A DNA stretch of 31,886 nucleotides, taken from Pullilachnospira_A gallistercoris. GTDB taxonomy: Bacteria; Bacillota; Clostridia; Lachnospirales; Lachnospiraceae. The translations under genes were made by a program, and so were the position numbers. The stretch spans positions 1-31,886 of the forward strand of contig DVHM01000062.1 of the NCBI GenBank assembly GCA_018712125.1, in the 5' to 3' direction. Within the stretch, counting starts at the first letter, position 1, and the number at the start of each line of letters is the position of its first letter. Shown one piece after another: positions 1-8,040 of this stretch. The notes under the pieces are model-generated. The model saw only the letters and a list, made by a program, of their open reading frames with translations. It did not search any database and was not told the origin of the DNA.

Positions 1-1814
1 AGGTTATCAAGCTCATGAAGGATGCGGCTACCGCTTCCTACGCAAAGAAGGGCGACGATGTGGTTAAGATGAACCACGACGCTATCGATGCCGGCGCAAC
101 TGCCTACATCAAGGTTGACGTTCCGGAGAGCTGGAAGAACTGCCCGGATGATGATCTGACCGAGAAGGTTGGAGAGGGCAGACCGGAAGTCATCGACTTC
201 GTACAGAACGTACAGGCAAAGGTAAACGCTCAGCAGGGTAACACGATTCCGGTATCTGTTGTGAAGACTTACGAGACCGGTAACACCCCGTCCGGTACTT
301 CCGCATACGAGAAGCGCGGCGTTGCTACGGATGTTCCCGTATGGGATGCCGACAAGTGTATCGGATGCAACATCTGCTCCTATGTATGCCCGCATGCATG
401 TATCCGTCCGGTTGCAATGACCGAGGAGGAGGCTGCTGCAGCACCCGAGGGAATGCAGATGAAGGAGATGCTCGGCATGCCGCAGTACAAGTTTGCCATC
501 ACGGTATCCGCTTTCGACTGTACCGGATGCGGCTCCTGCGTGAATGTCTGCCCCGCAAAGGAGAAGGCAATCTCCATGCAGAGCTTCGAGGCGAACGAGG
601 ACGAGCAGAAGTACTTCGATTACGCTGTAAAGCTTCCTGAGAAACAGGATGTCATCGATAAATTCAAAGTAAACACCGTGAAGGGATCTCAGTTCAAGCA
701 GCCGCTGCTTGAGTTCTCCGGAGCCTGCGGCGGATGCGGCGAGACACCGTACGCGAAGCTGCTGACTCAGCTGTTCGGCGATAGAATGTACATCGCCAAC
801 GCAACGGGATGTTCCTCCATCTGGGGTAACTCCTCTCCCTCCACTCCGTACACCGTCAACGCACAGGGACATGGTCCTGCATGGTCCAACTCTCTGTTCG
901 AGGATGCGGCTGAGTTTGGATACGGTATGCTGCTCGCTCAGAGAGCAATCCGTGACAGACTGAAAGACGAGCTGGATGTTCTCGCTGCCGATACGGACAA
1001 CGAGGATGTGAAGGCCGCCATCAAAGAGTGGAACGATACCTTCGCAGTAGGCGCAACCAACGGCGCGGCTACCGACAAGCTGGTTGCTGCTCTTGAGGCA
1101 TGCGGATGTGACGCCGCAAAGAATATCCTGAAGGAGAAAGACTTCCTGGCTAAGAAGTCTCAATGGGTATTCGGTGGAGACGGATGGGCTTACGACATCG
1201 GTTTCGGCGGATTGGATCACGTAATCGCTTCCGGCAAGGATATCAACATCATGGTATTCGACACCGAGGTATACTCCAACACCGGCGGACAGTCTTCCAA
1301 GTCTACTCCGGAGGGAGCGATCGCACAGTTTGCTGCCGGCGGAAAAGAGACCAAGAAGAAAGATCTGGCTGGCATCGCCATGACCTACGGTTATGTATAT
1401 GTGGCTCAGATTTCCATGGGCGCTGATATGAATCAGTGTGTAAAGGCTATTGCAGAGGCAGAGGCATATCCGGGACCGTCCCTGATTATCGCTTACGCTC
1501 CCTGTATCAACCATGGTATCAAGAAGGGCATGAGCAAGGCTCAGACTGAGGAGAAACTGGCAGTTGAGTCCGGATACTGGTTCAACTTCCGTTACAACCC
1601 GACCCTGGCTGCAGAGGGCAAGGATGCGTTCTCTCTGGACAGCAAGGCTCCGAGCAAGGATTATCAGGAATTCCTGAAGGGCGAGAACCGTTACGCTTCT
1701 CTGGCGAAGTTCAACCCTGCAAGAGCTGCGGAACTTTTCGCAATTTCCGAGCAGAATTCCAAAGACAGATACGAGTATCTGCAGAAGCTGGTTGCCCTCT
1801 ACAAGGCAGACTAA
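1..1814 (+). CDS. nifJ: Pyruvate:ferredoxin (flavodoxin) oxidoreductase, C-terminal half (5' truncated by window)
   Basis: The enzyme oxidises pyruvate and CoA to acetyl-CoA and CO2 and reduces ferredoxin; it is cytosolic and central to clostridial fermentation. The first complete codon is at 3 and the frame is open to the window edge, so the gene starts outside; about 603 residues remain of a family length near 1180. Visible in order: two 4Fe-4S motifs (CxxCxxCxxxC with the first Cys codon at 357, and a second beginning at the Cys codon at 519), then the thiamine-diphosphate domain, with a Cys-rich GGCGE segment near 730, an NATGCSSIWG segment near 800, GGDGWAYDIG near 1175 and NTGGQSSKS near 1280. 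Codon choice is narrow compared with neighbours (Arg mostly AGA/CGT/CGC), as expected of a highly expressed gene. A terminator follows directly, so it is not co-transcribed with the next gene. Identity is very secure; nifJ and por are both used as names. Confidence 0.97.
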   Translation, partial: VIKLMKDAATASYAKKGDDVVKMNHDAIDAGATAYIKVDVPESWKNCPDDDLTEKVGEGRPEVIDFVQNVQAKVNAQQGNTIPVSVVKTYETGNTPSGTSAYEKRGVATDVPVWDADKCIGCNICSYVCPHACIRPVAMTEEEAAAAPEGMQMKEMLGMPQYKFAITVSAFDCTGCGSCVNVCPAKEKAISMQSFEANEDEQKYFDYAVKLPEKQDVIDKFKVNTVKGSQFKQPLLEFSGACGGCGETPYAKLLTQLFGDRMYIANATGCSSIWGNSSPSTPYTVNAQGHGPAWSNSLFEDAAEFGYGMLLAQRAIRDRLKDELDVLAADTDNEDVKAAIKEWNDTFAVGATNGAATDKLVAALEACGCDAAKNILKEKDFLAKKSQWVFGGDGWAYDIGFGGLDHVIASGKDINIMVFDTEVYSNTGGQSSKSTPEGAIAQFAAGGKETKKKDLAGIAMTYGYVYVAQISMGADMNQCVKAIAEAEAYPGPSLIIAYAPCINHGIKKGMSKAQTEEKLAVESGYWFNFRYNPTLAAEGKDAFSLDSKAPSKDYQEFLKGENRYASLAKFNPARAAELFAISEQNSKDRYEYLQKLVALYKAD

Positions 1815-1863
1815 GCAGGAACTTTATCAGAAAAACAGCGCTCTCGGGCGCTTATCTGAAGGA

Positions 1864-1904
1864 AGCTGCCGTGCTCCGGATTTTCCGGAGCGCGGCGGCT
1901 TTTT
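1864..1904 (+). terminator. Rho-independent terminator of the pyruvate:ferredoxin oxidoreductase gene
   Basis: A 17-bp stem (1864-1880 with 1884-1900, including three G-T pairs and no unpaired bases) closes a TTT loop and is followed by TTTT. It lies about 50 bases after the stop codon at 1814 and ahead of the next promoter, which separates the two transcription units. Confidence 0.93.
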
Positions 1905-1929
1905 CCGTTTACAGGAAACGGCGTTCCTA

Positions 1930-1958
1930 TTTACAAAAAATGGGCCGAATGATAGAAT
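1930..1958 (+). promoter_or_regulatory. Sigma-A type promoter for the coiled-coil/pyrophosphatase/flavoprotein unit
   Basis: TTTACA at 1930-1935 and TAGAAT at 1953-1958 are separated by exactly 17 bases, about 40 bases upstream of the start codon and just after the preceding terminator. A short inverted repeat (CCGTTT-N5-AAACGG, 1905-1921) sits immediately upstream; its role is unknown. Confidence 0.75.
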
Positions 1959-1998
1959 AAAAACATACTTGTGTGAAAGGAACAGATAGGAGCATATG

Positions 1999-2940
1999 AT
2001 GGGAGAGGAACAGATGACACGGGATGCTGGAATGGCAGTGAGAGAGGGCGAGACCGCCCGGGAGCAGGCGCAGGCACAGACGCCGGAACCGACACCGGTT
2101 CGGGTGCAGATGCCGGAACAGACGGCGGTTCCGGGACAGATGGCGGGACAGACGCAGGCGGATGCCGCGAAACAGGAGCAGGAGGTTTCGGATAATGGGG
2201 AGGACATGCTGCTGGAGCAGATTGACGCTTTCCGGGATAAGGCGAAACAGCTGCAGAACCTGATCAGCGCCAAGGAGCGAAAGGTAAAGGAGCTGGAGGC
2301 TCTGGTTCGTGCCAAGGAGGAGAAGAATCAGGCGCTCCGGGAGCAGAATGTGCGGCTCCAGGAGGAGCTGAACAAGAAGAAGGCCAAGGCGGACGGGCTG
2401 GTTACCGATGTGGAGAGCCAGGTGGACCGCATGCTGCAGTCCCTGCAAGGAGAGTTCAGCGGAATGCAGCAGAAGATTCAGCATCAGGTGCAGTACACGC
2501 AGGAGCAGGCTTCCGAGCGGACCCGCAAGGTGGAGGATTCGCTGGTTACGGCCAGGGAGGACATGCAGCAGATCAACAGCGGGGTGGAACGCCTCCACAG
2601 CGGAGTGAGTCAGATCGGGGAGAGCGTAGCTTCGATTCATACTGATGTGACCGGGATCAGCTCTGACTTCGGGGAGGTGCGGGAGGATCTCTCAAAAGTC
2701 AACACCGGCATGGAGTCCATGCAGAAGGACCTCTTTGACAAAATCCACAATGAGAATGTCAAAGTATATCGGAATCTTCAGGATCTTTTGCAGGAGATGG
2801 ATCACTCCCAGGCCCAGGAGCAGGAGTCGGAATATAAATTCCGCAAGATGAGAAGAGGGCTGAGCGTGGTGACCGTCTTTTCGGTAATCAATCTGGCGGC
2901 GCTCGCGGTCGTGTTGCTCAATCTGTTTGGAATTCTGTAA
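1999..2940 (+). CDS. Tail-anchored coiled-coil protein of unknown function
   Basis: I do not recognise a named family. The N-terminal ~60 residues are rich in Gln, Pro, Thr and Ala and look disordered, with repeated PEPTP/PEQT-like pieces. From about residue 70 to 160 the sequence is strongly charged with heptad spacing (a coiled coil). From about 160 to 265 it is a polar helical stretch with recurrent Ser/Gly/Val-Asp patterns, somewhat like the signalling helices of chemoreceptors. The last ~25 residues are a single hydrophobic segment ending the protein (GLSVVTVFSVINLAALAVVL), so it is probably a C-tail-anchored membrane protein facing the cytosol; there is no N-terminal signal. Three start codons are possible: 1996 (3 bases after AGGAG), 1999 (6 bases after it) and 2014 (5 bases after AGAGG). 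I chose 1999 for spacing. The next gene begins 13 bases after the stop, so the two are likely co-transcribed. Confidence 0.8.
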   Translation: MGEEQMTRDAGMAVREGETAREQAQAQTPEPTPVRVQMPEQTAVPGQMAGQTQADAAKQEQEVSDNGEDMLLEQIDAFRDKAKQLQNLISAKERKVKELEALVRAKEEKNQALREQNVRLQEELNKKKAKADGLVTDVESQVDRMLQSLQGEFSGMQQKIQHQVQYTQEQASERTRKVEDSLVTAREDMQQINSGVERLHSGVSQIGESVASIHTDVTGISSDFGEVREDLSKVNTGMESMQKDLFDKIHNENVKVYRNLQDLLQEMDHSQAQEQESEYKFRKMRRGLSVVTVFSVINLAALAVVLLNLFGIL

Positions 2941-2953
2941 TCTGGAGGGAAAA

Positions 2954-4612
2954 ATGGCAGAACAGAAACAGCGTGTCGTGTGGGTGGTAGGCCACAAGAA
3001 TCCGGACACCGATTCCATCTGCGCGGCAATCGCCTACGCGGATCTGAAGAATAAATCGGAGGATGGCGTGTTTCTTCCGAAGAAGGCGGGAAATCTCAAT
3101 CAGGAGACCCGTTATGTGCTGGACCGGTTCGGCGTGCAGGAGCCGAAGACAATTTCGGATGTGGGAGCACAGCTCAAGGATATCAATTACCGGCGCAGTG
3201 AGGGCGTCAGCGAGCATATTACATTGAAGAAGGCATGGGAACTCATGCGTCAGCTGGACGTGGTAACCATGCCGATAGTCAATGAGAACCGGCATCTGGA
3301 AGGTCTGATTACCAACAGCGATATCGCTTACTCCTATATGGATATCCTGGATAACCGGATCCTTTCCAGGGCGAGGACACAGTATAAGAATATTGTGGAG
3401 ACGATTCAGGGGACATTGCAGTGCGGCAATCCCCATGCCCGCTTTACCAAAGGTAAAGTGGTGGTGGCTACCGGAAACCGTGACGCCATGCGCCGGGAGA
3501 TCGAGCAGGACGATCTTGTCGTTGTGGGAAATATCCGGGAACGTCAGATGATTGCCCTGGAGCGGGACGCGGCCTGTATCGTTATCTGCGGAGAGAATCA
3601 GGTGGACGGGGAGGTGCTGCGGCTGGCTCGCCAGCAGGAGTGTGTGCTGATTACCACAGAGTATGACGCCTTTACCACGGCCAGACTGATTCATCAGAGC
3701 ATACCGATCCGGTTTTTTATGACCAGGGACAATATTATCTCCTTCCAGCTGGACGATTATGTGGACTATGTCCAGGATGTGATGGCCAGCGTCCGCCACC
3801 GTGACTTCCCGATTCTGGATGAACAGCGGCGGTTTGTGGGAATGCTGTCCAGACGATACCTTTTAAATACCCAGAAGAAGCAGGTTATTCTGGTGGATCA
3901 CAACGAGAAAATGCAGGCCGTGGATGGCATCGAGCAGGCGGATATCCTGGAGATTATCGATCATCACCGGATCGGAAGTCTGGAGACCATGTCGCCGATC
4001 TTTTTCCGCAATCAGCCTGTGGGCTGCACTTCCACGATCATCTACCAGATGTATCAGGAGAAGCATGTTAGTGTGGAGCCGAAAATCGCGGGCCTTTTGT
4101 GTTCCGCGATTCTCTCAGACACCCTGATGTTCCGTTCACCCACCTGCACGGCGCTGGATGAGCGGGCGGCCAGAGAACTGGCTGCCATCGCCGGCGTGGA
4201 TGTGGAGGGGCTTGCCTCCGCGATGTTTGAGGCGGGCAGCGATTTCGGGTCGAAGACGATATCGGAGATTTTCTATCAGGATTTCAAGACTTTTGTGGCG
4301 GAGGAAGACACGTTCGGTGTGGCGCAGATCAGTGCGGTCAGCGAAAAGCAGCTCTCAGCCATCAAGGGGGATCTGCAGACCTATATGCCCATCGTGCTGG
4401 GAGAGAAGGGCCTGAAGATGTGTTTCGCCATGCTGACGAATATTCTCACGGAATCCACAGAACTCTTGTACGAGGGCAAAAAAGCCAGAGAGACAGTGCG
4501 CAAGGCCTTTTCGGAGGCGGAATTTACCGGCGACAGTTTCCTGCTGCCCGGAGTTGTCTCCCGCAAAAAGCAGTTGATACCGTCGCTGATTGACGCCATG
4601 CAGGAGGATTGA
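2954..4612 (+). CDS. Manganese-dependent inorganic pyrophosphatase with CBS-DRTGG regulatory insert
   Basis: A family II (DHH superfamily) pyrophosphatase that hydrolyses pyrophosphate to phosphate in the cytosol. Catalytic residues visible: the GHKNPDTDS motif (His14, Asp18, Asp20), VDHNE (Asp315-His316), IDHHR (Asp336-His337-His338) and the C-terminal SRKKQ motif (536-540) of the DHHA2 domain. At 552 residues it is much longer than the ~310 of plain family II enzymes, because a CBS domain (about 65-125), a DRTGG domain (about 126-245) and a second CBS domain (about 246-300) interrupt the DHH domain. In the known clostridial CBS-pyrophosphatases this insert binds adenine nucleotides, so nucleotide control is expected here by homology. 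The start at 2954 follows GGAGGG by 4-5 bases; an upstream ATG at 2927 overlaps the preceding gene and lacks such a site. The stop is 5 bases ahead of the next gene. Confidence 0.93.
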   Translation: MAEQKQRVVWVVGHKNPDTDSICAAIAYADLKNKSEDGVFLPKKAGNLNQETRYVLDRFGVQEPKTISDVGAQLKDINYRRSEGVSEHITLKKAWELMRQLDVVTMPIVNENRHLEGLITNSDIAYSYMDILDNRILSRARTQYKNIVETIQGTLQCGNPHARFTKGKVVVATGNRDAMRREIEQDDLVVVGNIRERQMIALERDAACIVICGENQVDGEVLRLARQQECVLITTEYDAFTTARLIHQSIPIRFFMTRDNIISFQLDDYVDYVQDVMASVRHRDFPILDEQRRFVGMLSRRYLLNTQKKQVILVDHNEKMQAVDGIEQADILEIIDHHRIGSLETMSPIFFRNQPVGCTSTIIYQMYQEKHVSVEPKIAGLLCSAILSDTLMFRSPTCTALDERAARELAAIAGVDVEGLASAMFEAGSDFGSKTISEIFYQDFKTFVAEEDTFGVAQISAVSEKQLSAIKGDLQTYMPIVLGEKGLKMCFAMLTNILTESTELLYEGKKARETVRKAFSEAEFTGDSFLLPGVVSRKKQLIPSLIDAMQED

Positions 4613-4617
4613 GATAT

Positions 4618-5196
4618 ATGGCAGAGAAGAAACAGATCTGGAAACCGGGCAATATGCTCTATCCGCTGCCGGCAGTCATGGTCTCCCTGCGGGACGGGGA
4701 GGGCCGGGACAATATCCTTACCGTGGCCTGGACGGGGACGGTGTGCACGAATCCGGCTATGCTCTACATCTCTGTGCGCCCCGAGCGCTATTCCTATCGC
4801 GCGCTGCGGGAGAGAGGGCAGTTTGTGGTAAACCTGACCACGGAGGAGCTGGCCTGGGCTACTGATTACTGCGGCGTGACCTCCGGGCGGGACGTGGACA
4901 AGTTTGCGGCCTGTCATCTGACCAGGGAGGAGGCGGTGCGCATTGACGCGCCGATGATTGGGGAGAGCCCGGTCAATATCGAGTGCCGGGTGACGGAAGT
5001 GCTGGAACTTGGATCCCATCACATGTTTCTGGCAAAGGTGGAGGCGGTACACGCCTCGGAAAAATATATGGATGAGACCGGAAGATTTGCCCTGGAGAGG
5101 GCGAAGCCCATCACTTACTCCCACGGCACTTACTATATGCTGGGGAGGAAGCTGGGAACCTTCGGCTATTCCGTGAAGAAGAAAAAGAAACGTTAG
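4618..5196 (+). CDS. Flavin reductase-like (flavoredoxin family) FMN-binding protein
   Basis: 192 residues with the split-barrel fold signature of the flavin reductase/flavoredoxin domain: an N-terminal MLYPLPAVMVS strand, the segment TVAWTGTVCTNPAMLYISVRP, a later FVVNLTTEELAWATDYCG segment, and a C-terminal half ending in THGTYYxLG-like residues. Members bind FMN and either reduce flavin or carry electrons; the partner cannot be told from sequence. The C-terminus ends in a run of lysines (KKKKKR). The ATG at 4618 lies 10 bases after GGAGG (4603-4607), which is inside the end of the pyrophosphatase gene, so translation is probably coupled to it. A TTG at 4609 is in frame but only 1 base from the same site. 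It is the last gene of the unit and converges on the DUF4364 gene with only 10 bases between stop codons. Confidence 0.87.
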   Translation: MAEKKQIWKPGNMLYPLPAVMVSLRDGEGRDNILTVAWTGTVCTNPAMLYISVRPERYSYRALRERGQFVVNLTTEELAWATDYCGVTSGRDVDKFAACHLTREEAVRIDAPMIGESPVNIECRVTEVLELGSHHMFLAKVEAVHASEKYMDETGRFALERAKPITYSHGTYYMLGRKLGTFGYSVKKKKKR

Positions 5197-5206
5197 AGAG
5201 AGGGTG

Positions 5207-5722
5207 TCACTGAATCAGGGTATCCATGATGTTCATGTAGACATCCTCGTAGCGTACTTTCCAGTTGTTGCAGATGGTCTCCGCCTGTTCCCGTGTGGCG
5301 GTGTGAAGCGTGAGGTTGATGATCTCCCGCTGATCTTCTTTGGCGGTGCAGTGGACCAGATATCCGCCGCCCAGCGCCTTGTCGTAGTTTGCCGACAGGG
5401 CGTTTTCTTTTTTAAACTGAATTCGGTGTTCACTGAGATAGGCGCGGATATCCTGCTGGATAGCTTCTGTCAGCTTGTCGCCAAAGAGGGCCAGTGTCCG
5501 CTGCCCCTCCTCGGTCAGGCGGTAGCGGGTGTTGTTGTGCATGGTCTGGGAGGTAATCATATCCGTGTTTTCCAGATCGCTTAACACCTGCTGGACATTG
5601 AAATAGTCGGTGTATCGCCCGTCCAGAAAAAATCCGGTAATCTGCATATTGCTGAGGGGCTCGCCGGCCTTGTCCAGCATTTCCAGCGCGGCAATTTTGT
5701 ATATCATATTCGGTTCAGCCAT
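5207..5722 (-). CDS. DUF4364 family protein (winged-helix-like)
   Basis: 171 residues matching the clostridial DUF4364 family as I know it: an N-terminal region (about 5-75) with a winged-helix pattern, including IYKIAALEMLDKAGEPLSN, a recognition-helix region VQQVLSDLENTDMI and a wing RYRLTEEGQRTL, followed by an alpha/beta C-terminal half (about 85-171). The first half resembles PadR/MarR-like DNA-binding domains, so a transcription regulator is possible, but no target or ligand is known. Its ATG overlaps the end of the radical SAM gene by 8 bases (5715-5722), so the two are co-translated. It is the last gene of the minus-strand operon. No clear terminator is seen before the convergent gene. 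Confidence 0.85.
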   Translation of the reverse strand: MAEPNMIYKIAALEMLDKAGEPLSNMQITGFFLDGRYTDYFNVQQVLSDLENTDMITSQTMHNNTRYRLTEEGQRTLALFGDKLTEAIQQDIRAYLSEHRIQFKKENALSANYDKALGGGYLVHCTAKEDQREIINLTLHTATREQAETICNNWKVRYEDVYMNIMDTLIQ

Positions 5723-6647
5723 TTTCTACCTCTTTTCCCTGATAAGAATCCATTCGTTTCTGTTGTTTTGCAATCGTGTTCAGCACCTGTTTTTTGTGAA
5801 GCGTCCACAATGGCGCTGTGAGAGAAGCCCTGGGTCCGTCGCCGGTCAGGCGGTGGATCACCATGTCTTCCGGGAGCAGTTCCAGACATTCGACTACCAG
5901 GGAGGCGTATTCCTCCATGGTCAGAAGCGGAAAGGGGTGCTCCCGGTACTGCGTGTCCAGTGCGGTGCCTTTCAAAATATGCAGCATCTGCAGTTTGACG
6001 CCCCACAGGGGGAGAGAAGCAAGATACCGGACAGAGGCGAGCATATCCGCGCGGCTTTCTGTGGGAAGCCCAAGAATCACGTGGGCGATGACCCGGATGC
6101 CGAGACGGGAAAGAGTATTTACACAGTCGGTAAAACTCTTCAGGTCAAACCCGGTGCGCATCCATCGGTGGGATAGGCTGTGCATGGATTGATAGCCCAG
6201 CTCTACCCACACAGGTTTGCGCGTATTCAGCTCAGCCAGGAGCGCATAGATTTCCGGGGAGAAGCAGTCGCTTCGGGTGGCGATGGACAGCACCGCTATA
6301 TCGGGATGTGAGATCGCCTCCGTAAATTTTGCCCGGAGGACATCCGCCGGAGCGTAAGTGTTGGTGTAGGCCTGAAAGTAGGCGATAAATTTCCGGCAGT
6401 CCGTCTTCTGGCGGATGGTTTTCTTTGCCTCCTCGATCTGTTCACTGACGGGCAAAAGGGAAGAAGCGGCAAAATCGCCGCTGCCTCCCTCGCTGCAGAA
6501 AATACATCCGCCTGTGCCGAGGCGCCCGTCCCGGTTGGGACAGGTCATGCCTCCGTTCAGGGCAAGTTTGTATACTTTCTCTCCGAATGTGCGCTTCATC
6601 TCCCAGTCCAGGGAGTGATACCGCTTGTCGCCCCAGAGTCTGCTCAT
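5715..6647 (-). CDS. TIGR01212 family radical SAM protein (YhcC/YtqA-like)
   Basis: 310 residues, the usual length for this family. The cluster-binding cysteines are Cys36, Cys48 and Cys51 in the pattern CPNRDG...GGCIFC, i.e. CX11CX2C instead of the common CX3CX2C; this wide spacing is typical of the YhcC/Elp3-like branch. The N-terminal KRYHSLDWEMKRTFGEKVYKL segment and later VWVELGYQSMHS, AHVILGLPTES and LKGTALDTQY segments also fit. The members cleave S-adenosylmethionine with a 4Fe-4S cluster; the substrate is not established to my knowledge, and a tRNA-related role is only a guess from the Elp3 resemblance. The start codon overlaps the malic enzyme stop as ATGA (6644-6647), so it is translationally coupled to that gene. 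Confidence 0.92.
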   Translation of the reverse strand: MSRLWGDKRYHSLDWEMKRTFGEKVYKLALNGGMTCPNRDGRLGTGGCIFCSEGGSGDFAASSLLPVSEQIEEAKKTIRQKTDCRKFIAYFQAYTNTYAPADVLRAKFTEAISHPDIAVLSIATRSDCFSPEIYALLAELNTRKPVWVELGYQSMHSLSHRWMRTGFDLKSFTDCVNTLSRLGIRVIAHVILGLPTESRADMLASVRYLASLPLWGVKLQMLHILKGTALDTQYREHPFPLLTMEEYASLVVECLELLPEDMVIHRLTGDGPRASLTAPLWTLHKKQVLNTIAKQQKRMDSYQGKEVENG

Positions 6648-7798
6648 GAGGGGATGTTGCGCTTCACAGCGGCGGAGACTGCCTGGGCCACCCGGGGATC
6701 AAAAGCCTCCGGGAGGATGAACTCTTCGCTGAGCTGATCATCGGACACCAGCCCCGCAATGGCCTCCGCGGCGGCCAGCTTCATCTCCTCGGTAATCTGA
6801 GTGGCTCTTCCCTCCAGAGCGCCCTTGAAGATGCCGGGGAAGGCGATCACGTTGTTGACCTGATTGGGGAAGTCGCTGCGTCCGGTGCCGACAATCCGCG
6901 CGCCGGCGGCCCTTGCCTCATCCGGCATGATCTCCGGTACGGGGTTGGCCATGGCAAAGAGGATCGCGTCGGGATGCATGGAGGCGACCATCTCCTTTGA
7001 AACGATGCCGGGGGCGGAGACACCGACGAAGATATCCGCGTCCTTCAGAGCGTCGGCAAGGGAACCGGACAGGCCTCTGGGGTTGGTCACTTCCATCATG
7101 GATTCCTGCATCCAGTTGAGCCCTTCCATTCCGGAGCGAAGGATGCCCTGGCGGTCACAGAGAGTCACGTCGGTAAATCCGTAACGGAGCAGAAGTTTGG
7201 CGATGGCGATGCCCGCGCTGCCGGCTCCGTTGACAACCACCCGGCAGTCTTCCTTTTTCTTTCCGGTAATCTTCAGGCTGTTGATGATGCCGGCAAGCAC
7301 GACGATGGCGGTTCCGTGCTGGTCGTCGTGGAACACAGGGATGTCCAGCTCTTTTTTCAACCGTTCCTCGATCTCGAAACAGCGGGGAGCGGAGATGTCC
7401 TCCAGATTGATGCCGCCGAAGGTGGGAGCGATGGCCTTGACCGCCGCCACAATCTCATCGGGATCCTGGGTGGACAGGCAGATCGGGAAGGCGTTGATAT
7501 TGCCGAATTCCTTGAAGAGAACACATTTTCCTTCCATGACCGGCATGGCTGCCTCGGGGCCGATATTGCCCAGCCCCAGAACGGCGCTTCCGTCGGAGAC
7601 CACGGCCACGGTGTTGGCCTTCAGCGTGTAGGTGTAAGCCGCGTCCGGGTCCTCGGCGATGATGCGGCAGGGGGCTGCGACGCCCGGTGTGTAGGCGATG
7701 GAGAGATCCTCCCGGTTTTTGACGGGGGCCTTTGAGGTCGTCTCGATTTTGCCGTGCCATTGTTTATGGAGAAAGATTGCTTTTTCGTCTATGCTCAT
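6644..7798 (-). CDS. NAD(P)-dependent malic enzyme, short bacterial type
   Basis: It decarboxylates malate oxidatively to pyruvate and CO2 with NAD(P)+. Visible: the YTPGVAAPC motif (catalytic Tyr36), the SDGSAVLGLGNIG segment, the metal-binding NLEDISAPRC and FHDDQHGTA segments, and the Rossmann motif NGAGSAGIAIAKLL followed by CDRQG, where an Asp at the end of the second strand would favour NAD+. At 384 residues it is the single-domain form without the C-terminal phosphotransacetylase-like domain of MaeB. An ATG at 7807 is in frame, but it touches the AGG of the ribosome binding site; the ATG at 7798 is 9 bases from AGGAAAGG and is preferred. First gene of a three-gene operon with its own promoter (7835-7863), divergent from rho. 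Confidence 0.95.
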   Translation of the reverse strand: MSIDEKAIFLHKQWHGKIETTSKAPVKNREDLSIAYTPGVAAPCRIIAEDPDAAYTYTLKANTVAVVSDGSAVLGLGNIGPEAAMPVMEGKCVLFKEFGNINAFPICLSTQDPDEIVAAVKAIAPTFGGINLEDISAPRCFEIEERLKKELDIPVFHDDQHGTAIVVLAGIINSLKITGKKKEDCRVVVNGAGSAGIAIAKLLLRYGFTDVTLCDRQGILRSGMEGLNWMQESMMEVTNPRGLSGSLADALKDADIFVGVSAPGIVSKEMVASMHPDAILFAMANPVPEIMPDEARAAGARIVGTGRSDFPNQVNNVIAFPGIFKGALEGRATQITEEMKLAAAEAIAGLVSDDQLSEEFILPEAFDPRVAQAVSAAVKRNIPS

Positions 7799-7834
7799 AT
7801 TTTTCATCCTTTCCTGTAAAATTTCATCTTTTTT

Positions 7835-7863
7835 ATGATAGCATGATTGGAAATACGATGCAA
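7835..7863 (-). promoter_or_regulatory. Sigma-A promoter of the malic enzyme operon
   Basis: On the minus strand, TTGCAT (7858-7863) and TATCAT (7835-7840) are 17 bases apart, with TG one base ahead of the -10 hexamer (extended -10). The expected transcript start is about 30 bases upstream of the malic enzyme start codon. Confidence 0.78.
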
Positions 7864-7875
7864 GAAAATTGGGGC

Positions 7876-7904
7876 TTTCCTTTTTTTCGGAAATGCGTTA
7901 TACT
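7876..7904 (+). promoter_or_regulatory. Possible rho promoter
   Basis: TATACT at 7899-7904 is a good -10 element; the matching -35 position (TTTCCT, 7876-7881) is weak. If real, the rho transcript has a leader of about 130 bases. The -10 lies about 35 bases beyond the divergent malic enzyme -35. Confidence 0.5.
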
Positions 7905-7980
7905 AATCAAAGATTTCATAGACATTCAACCGTCAAATCAGACGAATTTCCCATGTGGACTTGGTTTACGAGAACAGAAA

Positions 7981-8018
7981 CTGCCGGAGCACCAGAGATG
8001 CGGTGTGATGTTTGGCAG
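7981..8018 (+). promoter_or_regulatory. Stem-loop in the rho leader
   Basis: CTGCC (7981-7985) pairs with GGCAG (8014-8018), and inside it GCACC (7989-7993) pairs with GGTGT (8002-8006). The structure ends about 10 bases before the rho Shine-Dalgarno sequence AAGGAG (8029-8034). Autoregulation of rho through its leader is known in other bacteria; a role here is inference only. Confidence 0.35.
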
Positions 8019-8040
8019 GCAGATAGATAAGGAGAGTTGT

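Noticed and set aside
2927..2953. Upstream ATG for the pyrophosphatase gene
   Set aside because: It overlaps the preceding gene and lacks a ribosome binding site, while the ATG at 2954 follows GGAGGG and gives the normal N-terminus close to the GHKNPDTDS motif.
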